Positions 21,613-33,400 of a DNA stretch of 64,000 nucleotides are shown one piece after another (positions within the stretch are counted from its first letter, which is position 1; each line of letters opens with the position of its first letter). Under the pieces are notes generated by a model. The model was given only the letters and a program-made list of their open reading frames with translations. It was not told the DNA's origin and ran no database searches. Location of the stretch: the NCBI GenBank assembly GCA_018894105.1, contig CM032118.1, forward strand, positions 33,956,690-34,020,689, written 5' to 3'. The translations under genes and the position numbers were made by a program. The stretch is from Jacaranda mimosifolia (Eukaryota > Streptophyta > Magnoliopsida > Lamiales > Bignoniaceae).

Positions 21613-22245
21613 TTAGTCGACCCCGTAGTCGACGAAAGGCTTAAATCTCATCAAGTCAAGGCGAGGAGCCGCGACCACTTTAGTCGACCCCGTAGTCGAC
21701 GAAAGGCTAAAACGCATCAAGTCAAGGCGAAGAGCCGCGACCACCTTAGTTGACCCCGTAGTCGACGAAGGGCTTAAATCTCATCAAGTCAAGGCGAAGA
21801 GCCGTGACCACCTTAGTCGACCGCGTAGTCGACGAAAGGCTAAAACGCATCAAGTCAAGGCGAAGAGCCGCGACCACCTTAGTCAACCCCATAGTCGACG
21901 AAAGGCTTAAACTCAACAAGTCAAGGCGAAGAGCCGCGACCATCTTAGTCGACCCCGTAGTCGAAGAAAGGCTAAAACGCATCAAGTCAAGGCGAAAAGC
22001 CGCGACCACCTTAGTCGACCCCGTAGTCGATGAAAGGCTAAAATGCATCAAGTCGAGGCAAAGAGCCTCGACTAAGGCACGACCACCTTAGTCGACCCCG
22101 TAGTCGACAAAAGGCTTAAATCTCATCAAGTCAAGGCGAAGAGCCGCGACCACCTTAGTCGACCCCGTAGTCGACGAAAGGCTAAAACGCATCAAGTCAA
22201 GGCGAAGAGCCGCGACCACCTTAGTCGACCTCGTAGTCGACGAAA
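21613..22245 (+). repeat. 66-bp tandem array between pol and the antisense gene
   Basis: Ten copies of a unit containing TTAGTCGACCCCGTAGTCGA, then CGAAAGGCT, then CATCAAGTCAAGGCGAAGAG and CCGCGACCACC. Units start near 21613, 21680, 21746, 21813, 21879, 21945, 22011, 22088, 22155 and 22221, so the period is 66-67 bp with one 77-bp unit. Adjacent units often differ as pairs (AAATCTCATC against AAACGCATC), suggesting a dimeric higher-order repeat. Each full unit has two GTCGAC-like palindromes. All frames through it are repetitive artefacts. Confidence 0.92.
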
Positions 22246-22521
22246 ATTCTTAACAAACTGGAGTCGAAGCCCCTGATGCAGGATAGCAAAATCGACGTCA
22301 CACTTGCAGAAAAGCCGCTAAGGCTCGAAGTCGAGCCCCATCGACAAATTCATTTACACTTTACTAATCATAAATGGCGACAAAGTTCAAGTTATCTTGC
22401 AATAGAGAAAAATAGTGTTCGAAATTGAACAGCTGGCAGATGAAAGGCAACAAATTTTATTTCATTCTCAAGAAGCCTCAACGAGGCATGTACATCAAAA
22501 TAAAAACAAGTATTACAAGTC

Positions 22522-24956
22522 CTAGCTAGAACTGCCAGACCCTTCGAGGGGTAAGGCGGGAGCAGAAGCAGACCGGGGCTCAGGCGGTGCCATGGCAATG
22601 GGCATTGCCGCGGTGACTGGGCAAGAGGGACAGGCGGCAAAAGACATAAACAGCCGCTCGGTGGCTGGGAAGAAAGAGGCAGTGTCGGCCTGGCCTTCGG
22701 AGATTTCATAGACGAGATCACCGGCGAACTCGAACTCTCGACCCATAGCCTTCACTTTCTTTTGGAGGTCTGCCTTTTGCCTCTCTTCAATAGTCATGTC
22801 GATCTCTTTCGTTGCCTCTACCTCGGCTTCGGCCTCGTCGACATCTTCATCACCAATTGGGCACAACTGCTCGTCGAAAGCAAGGCCCATCTTCGAGCGA
22901 TCTTCGTCGCTAATCGCATAGCCCAGGTGCCGCATTTGTGCAATAGCCTTATTAAAGGCACTTCGGGCATCGTCCAGGGCCAGCACCACGCTCGCATCCT
23001 GAAAGGCGGGGCTCACCATGAACTGTTGTACCGCCTCCTTGCGAATCTCTAGCACTACCCGCTCGAACTCTGTCCAGGCCTCGACCAGGCGCTCGCCTCG
23101 ATCGGCCGTCCTACCAAATTCGTAGGCGACATGGATGTCCAGTTCAAGTTTTTTCAGCTTCGCCTCCATCTTTGTCTGCTCCGTCACCGCCAGCAGGACT
23201 TGCCTATCTTTCACCTCCATTATTTCAGCGTATTTGGCATTCTCCTTCTGCACTTCCTTGAGCCACAGTTGGGATGACTCCAGCTGGGCCTTCAATGTTT
23301 CGGCATCGCCGCCAGCGTCCAACTGTTCACGATCAGCGAGCGCCAGCTCGGAACGGCGCGACCTGAAACATAAAAATCATTACTATCCATGCAGCGAAAA
23401 TCGATTACACAAGTTTACAGCTTAGGGGATCTCACCATGTTCGCATGATATGCAACCTCGCACAACGCCCCGGGCTGACTCAAGCCCATTATCCTCCTTT
23501 AGTCAGCCAGGAACTGACCAGCCAACAACCATTTCAAGGGGTCGACCCCATTTGGCCCAGATCCATGTATATAGGACGAGTCGTCCACAAGTAGGCTAGG
23601 GTTCAACCCGAAACGAGGAGACGGGAACTTCCTCAGGCTGAATAAGGTCTCCGCACCTCGATCCCCGAAGAGATCGTTTCCCGTCGGCATCCCCGACCCG
23701 GCGCCCTTCGATTTTCCTTTCCCCTTTCCAGCAGCAGCAATCTTTTTGGGCTGGGGCCCACTTTGGTCGCCTATGGGTCGTTTTCCCCGACCCGCGTCTC
23801 TCTCGACCGCTATTACTCGACCAGGCGAGGGGGTCGGGGATGGCGCATGGGCCGCAGCTTGTCGGCGTGGCTCGTCGACTCTTGTTGAGACACAGCGCCT
23901 TATTTGCGCTGTTGGTTCCTTTCAGCGCAAGCCAGTGCATTAGCCCTTGATCGGTTCATGATTTCGTCCCGATCTGCAAAGAGCAAACACAACAGATGCC
24001 AAATATAGAAATGAACGCAGCTAAACAACAAAGCATGGCACACATTTCATCTACCTATCTCATAGTCATCTGCAAAATTTAGAGGGGCTGACGACAACCC
24101 AGCCAGCACTAACTGCTGCTCCTCGAGGAATACAGTGGCCTCCACGGGACCAAACCCGACCAGATCCCTCACGAAGGTGTTTGGCCAAGTAGGGGTGCGA
24201 TTCCCTGGTATTTCAACCTGCCCCCCCAACCACTTTCGAGGAATGTCAAACCCCCCTTCACCCGAATGAAGAAATAACGTTTCTTCCACTCTTGCCCATA
24301 TGAAGAGGAGGGAGCCACGAGAAACTTGCGGCGAGGTTGAGCAGTTAGATAGTAAAATCCCGACTCCTCGGAACTACCAGATTTTCGTGACATGCACAGA
24401 TAGAAGAGGTTCGAAAAATTTTTGAAATTGGGGGCCTGATCGAAGAGATGCATCAAAACTAAGAAACTGCAGAGGGTGGCAAAGCAGTTGGGTAATAGCT
24501 AAGTTATGCACACTCGAAGACCCCTAAGTAGGCCTATCATACTATCACCTAAGGGGAACCTCAACCCAAATTTTAGTGCATCCTGGAATACTGTTATGCA
24601 ACCGGCGGGAGCGCGGTGCATTCGACCAGGAGGCCCGGGGGTTAATAGTTGATATTCAGGAGGAATATGGTAAAGCTCCATCAGGCGCACCAAATCCGTA
24701 GGAGTCATTACGAAAACTATCTCACTATAGTGGCCCGGGGTGAATAATCTCCCACGAGAATGGGGTACCCGGCTGGGCCCAGCTTCCCCACCACGCGCGC
24801 TGCTCGAGCTCTCGAGCTCCCGGAGCTCGAGCTACTCGTACCGGAACCACCGCCGGACAATCCACCAGAAGGAGCAGGAAACTCCCTACGCCCCTCAGAC
24901 AGGGTGGCCTTACTGTCCCCTCCCTGGCTACCCTCAGAACTGAATAACCCAAGCAT
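22522..24956 (-). pseudogene. Antisense spliced gene with putative gypsy-type transposon domain (PF04195-like) and coiled coil
   Basis: This gene lies opposite to gag-pol between integrase and the 3' LTR. Three exons can be drawn with canonical sites: 24956-24055 (donor GATAG|GTAGAT), 23973-23436 (acceptor TTTGCAG, donor ACATG|GTGAG) and 23362-22522 (acceptor TGTTTCAG). Exon 1 encodes a Ser/Gly-rich start, then HIPPEYQLLTPGPPGRMH and ITVFQDALKFGLRFPL, resembling the plant putative gypsy-type transposon domain. Exon 3 encodes a charged coiled coil (LKAQLESSQLWLKEVQKENA, then MEAKLKKLELD) ending at a stop at 22522. An in-frame TAG near 24499 and a frameshift near 24290 break exon 1, and exon 2 also lacks one clean frame. 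Extra antisense genes of this kind are known in some Tat-type elements, and their role is unknown. Confidence 0.7.
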
Positions 24957-25371
24957 CTTCTTCAAAAGAAAAATAAAGAGAAAGGATTCGGAGAAATGAA
25001 GAGGTGGATGAGCACTTACTGGATACGAAGGTTAAGCCCACAAAATCTGAGAAGCGAATGCAAAGTTTAGGGAGTCTTGCAGCGAAAGATATCTCCTAAA
25101 GGCTCTCGAAAATTCTGAAGCAGTAAAAGCGAAAATGGGCAGAATCACATTAAGCTTTTATAGGAAGGAGGACGCGGTTTCCCAAGCATCCAGGCGCGGT
25201 TACCCAAACGTCCGCATTAATGGACGGAGACGTCACGCCGCCCCACGCGTGCTACGATGTAACCGCTCAGCAAGCGCGTAGTACTCTAGCAAATTTTCAA
25301 AAACCCTGGTCGATGATCGCTAATGTTTGCTACTTCCCAACGCCGCTCGTCGATTCCTTGTTCGGCCTTGC

Positions 25372-25387
25372 GAAGTGGGGGGACTTA
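25372..25387 (+). promoter_or_regulatory. Polypurine tract
   Basis: GAAGTGGGGGGACTTA directly precedes the 3' LTR. This purine-rich run is where plus-strand DNA synthesis is primed in LTR retroelements. Confidence 0.8.
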
Positions 25388-26064
25388 TGATATAGGATGG
25401 CCCACAGCGGCCCAAATCAGCGAGGCCCAACACCCAGTCAACGGCCCAGGACCCAAGCGACTCGTCGACCCTATTCGACCAATCCACAAGGCGCTCCGTG
25501 GCCCTCAGAGCCGCTCGACCATTATCGACCCCTCTTATCGTCGATTCTCAAGTCGAGCCCTGCACAAGTACTCTGCCACCGCATTAAATGCGTTGACTGG
25601 CAGCACGCCTCCGCATCAATGGCGCATGCCCTCCCCTCACCGTCTGACACAGTAGATGCCGCAACAGTGTACCATCTTGTCCTATAGCACAAAAGGACAT
25701 CCAGCTGGCAATATTAAAACGGGAAAATTGACCAATTACCCCTGGTAGGAAGCTGGAGGTCCCTGGGGTAAGCCAAGGGCTTCCCTGACATTTCCTACAA
25801 GGGGGAGAATATAAAAACCCCTCAACCTTACCTCTCACAGGTATGCACTCATACACTCAAAACCCCATACATTCCGCTGCTCGATTAAAGAGGTCGAATA
25901 TATACTGACTTGAGCGTCGGAGGGCCTAAGCCGAGGGCCACTCGGCTAGCCTAACATTTACTGTGATTACAGGATTCCAATCCCAAATCAATCCAGAAGA
26001 TCAATACACCGGATCGTGATTCATACCCGGATCCATATCCGTCATCGAAATCGAACCCTCATCA
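25388..26064 (+). repeat. 3' LTR of the Tat-type Gypsy element
   Basis: It begins TGATATAGGATGGCCCACAG and ends CCCTCATCA. TATAAAA lies at 25810-25816. By eye it differs from the 5' LTR at about 28 sites plus two small length changes, and about six in seven substitutions are transitions. Confidence 0.93.
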
Positions 26065-27476
26065 CACACACACATATATATATATTGATTTGCTTTTTAC
26101 TCTTGTGAACTTTATGTAGGTATCTATCCTTACTTGATTGTACTAAGTTCTTGACTAGAGTTACAAATTAAAGAACAAGATACAGGAGCTATACAAAAAC
26201 TTGGATGGATATTTTTTCGAGGTTTTGTCAAATGATGTTCCAAGAGTGGAAGGTATTCATTTATTATTGTATATTTTAGTATACATATCCATATATGTAA
26301 CATATTATACTAACATCTTTACTTCATTTGTTTTATAAAGATATGTTTATTGGGACACTCAACAGCCGGAGGTCGATATGTGGATGCAGTCTGTTGGGAG
26401 GGCTCAACAAGAAGGGTTAAGTGTATGGATTGCGATACCATCAACCATCCATCAGCTACTATGCGCTCTATATGAGTCTCCATCCACAGAGCTGAAGCCC
26501 ATTTTTAGGCACAGTTAAAGGAGATGTAAAGAAGGTTGTTGAGCTAGATCAAGTCGTGCGAGAGTGGATCAGCCATGATCATGATCGTACTATGTAGCCT
26601 ACCACAGATATTACAAATGAGTTCCGATAGATAGCAGATTTGACGCAACTCATGATCAATAACAAACACTATCATTACTCATGATTTAGATCTAATTGAT
26701 GCACAATACATTTCCTTCAGCATCTTCTGTGCTACGTCCAACTCCATCTTCCGTTGCACGCGAGCAGCATCCTCGAGGTGATAGTCTTATGACTACATAG
26801 ATGATGAGGATGTTGTCGGTGGCTTTTAGTTTTGATTTAGTTTTACTATTTCATGTAGATATGATTACTTTTGATGCAGTATAATAATGGATATCTATAT
26901 ATTTTTTTTCTTTTGTTATTTGATCTTTTGGATATTACTGAATATTTTTTTTATTTGTTGGGTATTGATATGAACATGTTATAAGTTTAACAAATTATAA
27001 TAAATTTATAAATTTTATTTTTCTAAAAACCATTTTTGGCAAAATTGCAAAACTCAATTCATCGAAAATATTAAAAAAATAAATTTAATTTTACAAAATT
27101 CCACCAGTTATCCACCAAAATTCTGACGAAAGATTTCTGATGGACTATATTCTCTGGATATTAATTGGAGTTTATTTCAATAAACTCCAACAACTCTTCG
27201 ATGGAACACCCGCCGAAAATATTTGCATTATAATTCTAGCGAATATTCTGTTGGAAATTTTTTTCGATGGATTTTAGTTGAAAAATTCATCAGAAGTTTT
27301 ATGATGATGAATTGACAAAAAAATGTTTTCTTTTTTTTTTTTTTTTGTCAAAATTTTGATGCGAACATATCCACCAAAAAGTTTTTCTTGCCACATGTTC
27401 TCCAACGAAACGTTTTCCATCAAAATTCTGTCGGAAAGAGCTATTTTCATCAAAATTAGTATTTTTTTTTATAGTG
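26065..27476 (+). mobile_element. CACTA (En/Spm) 3' terminal region
   Basis: The right end reads ATTTTTTTTTATAGTG (27461-27476), which on the other strand is CACTATAAAAAAAAAT, a CACTA-type terminus. The preceding 400 bp hold several related subterminal motifs (TTCTGACGAAAG, TTCTGATGGA, TTCGATGGAAC, TTCCATCAAAATTCTGTCGG), as expected for transposase-binding repeats. Further left (26340-26640) are broken, coding-like patches I cannot assign. A matching left terminus was not found, so the element may be truncated or its left end diverged. Confidence 0.6.
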
Positions 27477-27479
27477 AAT

Positions 27480-28990
27480 TCAAAAATACAAGAAATTAGA
27501 ATTTGGACAAAAATAAGTACAATAGGGTTAAACACCCCATTTATGTATTATATAATATAAACAGATTCATGTACATATGAATGAGTTAAAAATTATTAAA
27601 ATGTCAATAATTTGGACACTATGAATAACTAGCATTTTTTTAAAATGAGTTAAAAATATAAAAACACACAAAAAAGTTGTTAAATGCTTTTATGAAAGCC
27701 CACCAACAATGATTTTTTTTTAAAAATTAAAAAATTAAAAAACAATAAAAATTAGAATTTGAACAGAAATAAGTACAGTGGGGGTTAAATGCTCCATTTC
27801 TGTATTATATAATATAAATAAATTCATTTATGTAAAAAGCGAGTTTAAAGATTGTAATAAAGATGTCGGTAAATTTGGTCAATTGGCATATTCTTAATGA
27901 TTTAAAAAAAATAAAATATAAAATCACATGTATTATTGAAAAACTAAAGAAATTATCCTAAATAATTAATATATATCTATATATATAAGAGAAATTAATC
28001 GAAATTGTATAATTATTGTCAAAAGACCCCCATTTTATATATAAGAGTATAAATTTATGTATATAAATGAGTTTAAATAATGTAATAAAATATTATTAAA
28101 CCTCATTATTTAATGACTTTTGATCATTTAGAAAATAAAAAAAAGTTCCAACTAATGTTAAGCAACTAATTAAATTATTCAAAATAGTTGAAAAATAAAT
28201 TCTAATAATTTAAAATTTGATGAAAGTTGTACGATTTCTAATAATTTAAAATTTGATGAAAGATGTACGACTGTTATCAAAATGAATTAAAAAATATATA
28301 TTAAAAGCTCATTATAATTAGTTGACATATTTTGATAATTTAAAATATTAAAAAAAAAATTCACGATTTATATTAAACAACTTATAAAAATTATAGTGCA
28401 CAATTTAAAAAATGTAAATTCTAAGAATTAAAATTTTGTTAAAATTGCATAATAGTGATAAAAAGATTCCCTCTCTATGTAATATAGTATAGATTAATCT
28501 ATATCATAATAGATTAATTTCGTGATAGATTCCTAACATGAATGAGATAGCAAAAATATATATCATCCAAGAAATGAAAAAAATAGAAAAATTTGAATTT
28601 TCTAGAAGGCTGGAGGAAGCGAGTATAGTAATTCAATGAATAAAGCTCAACAACAAAATTTAAAAATAAAAATATAATTGGAAATTGGAAAGAGTCAATA
28701 GGCGATTAGAAAAATATAAAAAGGGACGCAAAACTAAATAAATCATTCCAAACATTTGGTATTTTATATCCATACAAATTATAGCTATTCTCCTATATCT
28801 AATTACACTAAACAATTTAAAAGTATTAGTTTATATCATTTGTTCCTACAGAAATCATGACTATTATCCTAATAATAGTCAATTCAAATAATTGAAGAAT
28901 AGTGATTTGGTAATAATTCATTTTGATAAAAAATTCCTTTATTTGTTTGATTAAATAGGTTTTAAGGTTGAAAAGCTATTGAATACATTA
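27480..28990. repeat. AT-rich tandem repeat, copy 1
   Basis: First of at least three related blocks. Its order of landmarks is AATAACTAGCA, then AAATAAGTACA with CCCCATTT and TATAATATAAA, then GTCAAAAGACCCCC, then CAACTAATGTTAAGCAACTAA, then CATGAATGAGATAGCAAAAA, AAAGCTCAACAACAAAAT and GTCAATAGGCGATTA. The same order returns in copy 2. A 38-bp direct duplication lies at about 28199-28271. Confidence 0.7.
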
Positions 28991-31900
28991 TGTAGCGCCC
29001 TGATCAGAAGGCGTTGGCTCCTGAGCCAGGTGTTTTTCTAATCAAAATTTCAAAATTTTTCAAAATACAAAATATGCACCTCTAAAATTTTCAATTTAAA
29101 TAATTTCATAATGACCCAAATAATGAGTAAGATCAGAATCAATTAATGACATCTACGTCAACCATTTAGGCTGCAAAATTTCACCCAAACCTGAGTCTCC
29201 ATAATTTACAATCACTCAAAAACTCTCGTCAAACGTCTCAGGCTCCAATATTTTATACTTATTAAAAGATAAAGGCGTAGCCTATTGTCAGACACACTAT
29301 TTATACTACACACGTACACCACATCCTTATCATTCATAGATGTCTTGATAACACTATTTACACTATGCACAATGGCCCAAGCTCATGTGCCTTTTATTCC
29401 TTCAATCTAGAGTAAAGAACAGAAAGAACAATATAAGGAGGGTAAGTTCGAATGACTTAGTGAGGTAATGATCAAAATGCATGCACAGAATATATGAAGT
29501 ACAATATGTGCATATAAGAAAAATATTTATTTTGAGTACAAATAAGTAAAGCACATGTCCAAGCAACAGGATACCAAAAAATAGATAGATTCTACAGAAT
29601 TCGCAAATAAAGTTAAAGATCATGAGCTCACTTAGCGCCATCCCGTACTAGCGAAGAGACATCTTAAGTTTTAGTACATAGCATGGGAAATCTTATATGC
29701 AAAATTCTAGAATTGAATTAGTTTAAAGAACCATGTGTACAAGTAAGTTTCATAAAAAGACTCAGATTCAAAATTTAGGGATAAGTTCAGTCTTATAAAA
29801 TCGACAGTGCATAAGTGTTTATACAAATCAACCGTAAAAAAAAAAATTCACTTTGAGATTTATTCCACAATCGCCATATAGAGTAGAATAAATAAAAAAT
29901 TACTTCCAAGCTAATTAGTAAGATAATTTCCATGACCAATGTATAATTATGGGCGAGTCAACATGATTGCCTTTATCACCACGGGTTAGCTAACATGGCT
30001 GCCTTTGTCTTTAGTATATACAAACATAGGCCAGTGGAGATGGCCTCCACAACCATTATAGAATAATTACGTGCCGGTAGGACGGACTCCACAACCAATA
30101 TATCTTGGGCTGGTAGAGATGGCTTCCGCAACTAATATATCATGGGCTGGTAGAGATGGCCTCCACAACCAATATATTACGGGTTGGTAGAGACGACCTC
30201 CACAACCAGAGTATTACGGGTTGGTGGCATGGCCTCTACAACCATAGTATTACGGGCCGGTAGAGACGGCCTCCACAACGATAATACTATGGGCTAGTAG
30301 CACGGCCTCCACAACTAATATGAACCAATAACCACTAGTTATCAAGACTATTTCACATTCAACATCATAAAATATGGCAATTGGATCGAGATTGAATTGG
30401 TCAAATCGTAGTTCAGTTGTCAAATTAGAATCCAGTTCAGGTGAGATCATAAAAAAATTCCTAATTTCAAATCATACTTTTCAAAGTTCCTTGAATGAAA
30501 ACATTGTTATTTAAAATATCTTATTTTTAAATAATTGTTCAAAGGTAACATTTGAGAAAGGAGTCAAGCAGAATATTTAGCTAATACCTCGAGGTCAGTG
30601 CAGGAGTTCAAATGCAAGAGTTCAAAGATAAATGTATCAGAAATAGAACGGTATGGAACAATGATTTAATTTCATAGTTTCAATACAAGAATGAACATGC
30701 AATAGTATGATATTTACCATATATAAGTTCTTTCCCTAGCAAGGAAAGCTAGTATAAACCTCGTCTGGTGGTCCTGAGCGTGGAGCTCTTCTCAATAAGT
30801 TCAATAGCTCATTCCTTGGAGACCTAGTTATGCAAACATAGTATGAGGAGAGCTAAAATATTATTAACTCAGTATCCTAGGCCATAAGTTTATATGCAAT
30901 CAATTAATAATTTGAAATGGTATTATCAAACCCCTTTATCCTGAGTACAATTACGCCCCAAATCCCACAATTGATACTCACCAATATAGCTTTATAACTT
31001 AGTCATCTAAACTTAAGCCCACTTATACTTTATTTACATTATCCCATTTTATCAAATCCTAAATCGTGAATTAGAAATACTTTGCTTAACCCATTATAAT
31101 CTAGATTTTTAGTCGCTTTTTTAATTATAAAGTTTCCTCCCAATTAAATCCAATTGTAACTCAACTACCTTGATTTACTTGGATTATAAACCATCACCCT
31201 CACCTAGTGCCACATCAATTGCAAGCTAAAGTCATACCCTAATCAAACAATTCATCCAAATTAAATTCATTTTTAAATGACATTACCTAAATTAGTTCGA
31301 ATACAGATTCAATTTCTAGCCGAGATCAGTCCAGATGGGTTTGAAATAAGAAGATAAGCCTTCTACTGAAAAGTCTCCGGAGCGCCATCACCGGCTGTCA
31401 TGCGCTGCCGGGGATGAAAACCAACACCATTGGTAGATGCGTCTCAATGAGCCTAATAAAAACCCTCAATCAATTTCCCAATCTGCGGCCTTCTCAACGG
31501 TCAATTGGGCTAAAACAGTCGCCAATGCCCTAGCAACTCTGTCGCCTTACTGTCTCAATTACTCCACCATCGATCATCGAAACTAGCAATTGGCAATACC
31601 ATCGTGCTCCTCCCGTCGATTTCGTCAAACCCCACCTAAGAACTCCCTGTTTCAGCCACTGGAAGTTAGCAACCCGCCACCTCCGCTTAGTTGGTCCGCT
31701 GCTTTTGATTTTTCCGGCGAAATCCTGGTTGGTTTGGTTGGTATTTGGTATGGATGTGTTCATCGTGATGAGAGGAATCTAACTATGGTTTTTGTTTTCG
31801 ATTTCGAGCTAGAATGGAGCAAAACTGAGCTTGGGAGAGATTGAGTTTGTCTTTTGAAATTTTGATTAGGTTTTATCCTCAATTATATATAGAGAAGTAT

Positions 31901-32190
31901 TTTTCCATGTCTTTCAATTTGACCCCAACTTTCCTTAACCGCCTTTAATCAGGCCCTCAAGGTTTTAACCGCTTTACAATTTCACCCTTGGACTTTAATT
32001 TAGCCCCTTTAAAGTTTTGTTTTTTCACATTGGCCCCTAACATTCTTAATTTCAGTCAATTAAGTCCAAACTTATTTATTTTAAAGCCCTTAAATATTTA
32101 ATCCTCTCACATTGACCCCCTTAAATTTTATAATTTTGGACAGTCAAATTCTTTTCCTATTTTAATCTTATGATATTCACGGGTGTTACA
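28991..32190 (-). mobile_element. Solo LTR, chromovirus-type Gypsy (copy A)
   Basis: The plus strand begins TGTAGCGCCCTGATCAG and ends CACGGGTGTTACA, matching the termini of the solo LTR at 45000-47182 in reverse. The flanking pentamers are CATTA and CAATA, a target duplication with one mismatch. No gag-pol is present. Inside are the family marker AGTTCGAATGACTTAGTGAGG, a 37-bp minisatellite and, toward 31.9-32.1 kb, the pyrimidine-rich U3-type run (GGCCCCTAAC, TTAAGTCC). The clade is inferred from the TGTAACACCC...GGTGTTACA termini and the long LTR. Confidence 0.75.
30028..30322. repeat. 37-bp minisatellite inside LTR copy A
   Basis: Eight copies of a unit like GGGCTGGTAGAGATGGCCTC followed by CACAACCAATATATTAC. 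The CTCCACAACC core recurs near 30045, 30087, 30124, 30161, 30198, 30234, 30271 and 30307, so the period is 36-38 bp apart from the first interval of 42 bp. Confidence 0.88.
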
Positions 32191-33400
32191 CAATATAAAT
32201 AACTAGCACTTTTAAATGCATTTATGAATTTCCAATAATGAATATTTTTTAAGGAATACTACCAAAAAATTTAATTTGGACAAAAATAAGTACACTTGGG
32301 AATAAACACCCCGTTTCTACATTATATGGTATAAATAGATTCACGTGTACAGGAATGTGTTTAAATTATGTGTTAAAATATTAGTAAATTTGATTAATTG
32401 ACATATTATTTTGATTTAAATGATAAAAAAATTTACAAATAATATTAATTATAAGCAATTGAAGAAATTATCCTCAATAATTAAATATATATATATATAT
32501 ATGTAAATTTAGTCGAAATTGAATAATTATTGTTAAAAGAACCCCTTTTATACGTAACAATATAAATTTATGTGCAGGAATGAGTTCAAACAATATAATA
32601 ATATGTTATTAAATTTTGTTATATAACAAACATTAATGATTTTGAAAATGAGGAAATTTGCAGCTAATGTAATGCAACTAAAATTATTCTAAACAATTAA
32701 CAAAAATTAAATTCTAATAATTGGGTTAAATTTTTAACAATTTTGATCCAAATGAATTTAGAAATGGATTAAAAGGCCATGAAATTTTATTATTGATGTA
32801 TTTTGATAATTTATAAGATTAAAAAAATTCAAAAGTAATAATATTATTCCAAACAATTAAAAAAATCTAAATATTAGGAATTAAAATTAAATAATTATGG
32901 TAAAAATATTTCATATATATTATAAATAATCAATTTCATTATAAATAATTATTGTAAAAATATTTCATATATATTATAAATAATCAATTTCATTATACAT
33001 TCATAACATATGAAAGAGATACCAAAACTAACTATTATTCAAAAATTAAGAAGATTCAGCAATATGAATACAAATTTGTAAATAGACTCGAGAGAAGTAA
33101 GTACAGTAATTCAATGGATGAAGCTCAACAACAAAATATGCAAAAATAAAACAGGCAATTGAAAATTTGGGAAGATCAGTCAATAGGCGATTAAGACAAC
33201 ATTAAGAAATGAGAAAGCAAAGCTAAATGAATCAAATCAAAATACTTGGTCTTTTATTTTTAAGCAAATTATATATAGTTATTCTTATAAATCTATTTAT
33301 ACTAAATAATTTGAATAGATTAATTAGTAATTTTTTTATTCTAAGTAAATGCACCTTTATTTATTCAACTAAATGAATTTTAGGTTTGAAAAACCATTAT
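32191..33400. repeat. AT-rich tandem repeat, copy 2
   Basis: It repeats the landmarks of copy 1 in order: AATAACTAGCACTTTT, ACAAAAATAAGTACA with CACCCCGTTTC, GTTAAAAGAACCCC, GTAATGCAACTAA, TAACATATGAAAGAGATACC, GAAGCTCAACAACAAAAT and GTCAATAGGCGATTA. Allowing for the 3.2-kb solo LTR inserted between them, the period is about 1.2-1.4 kb. A 59-bp direct duplication (ATATTTCATATATATTATAA core) lies at 32892-32996. Confidence 0.7.

Larger units (their letters stand above)
15348..26064 (+). mobile_element. Tat-lineage Ty3/Gypsy LTR retrotransposon, complete but defective
   Basis: Two LTRs of 674 and 677 bp enclose a primer-binding site, gag, pol (protease, reverse transcriptase, RNase H, a second RNase H, integrase), a tandem array, an antisense gene and a polypurine tract. 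The order RT-RNaseH-second RNaseH-integrase and the gag zinc-knuckle variant CHFHKQKGHDTEDC point to the plant Tat group, whose members are known for a second, archaeal-type RNase H and, in several cases, an extra antisense ORF. The LTRs differ at roughly 28 positions by my count (about 4%), mostly transitions. Gag and pol contain at least seven in-frame stops and several frameshifts, so the copy cannot be autonomous. No matching 5-bp target duplication is visible (CGTAT left, CACAC right); the right flank is a (CA)n(TA)n microsatellite that may have overwritten it. Confidence 0.95.

Noticed and set aside
21746..22091. Repetitive Leu/Ser-rich and Arg/Asp-rich frames on both strands
   Set aside because: They are translations of the 66-bp tandem array, which happens to be divisible by three.
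21613..22245. Could the 66-bp array be a CRISPR?
   Set aside because: The units are repeats without unique spacers and lie inside a plant retrotransposon; no cas genes exist here.
31530..31844. Overlapping frames on both strands
   Set aside because: They lie in the GC-rich leader part of LTR copy A, where both strands are open by composition.
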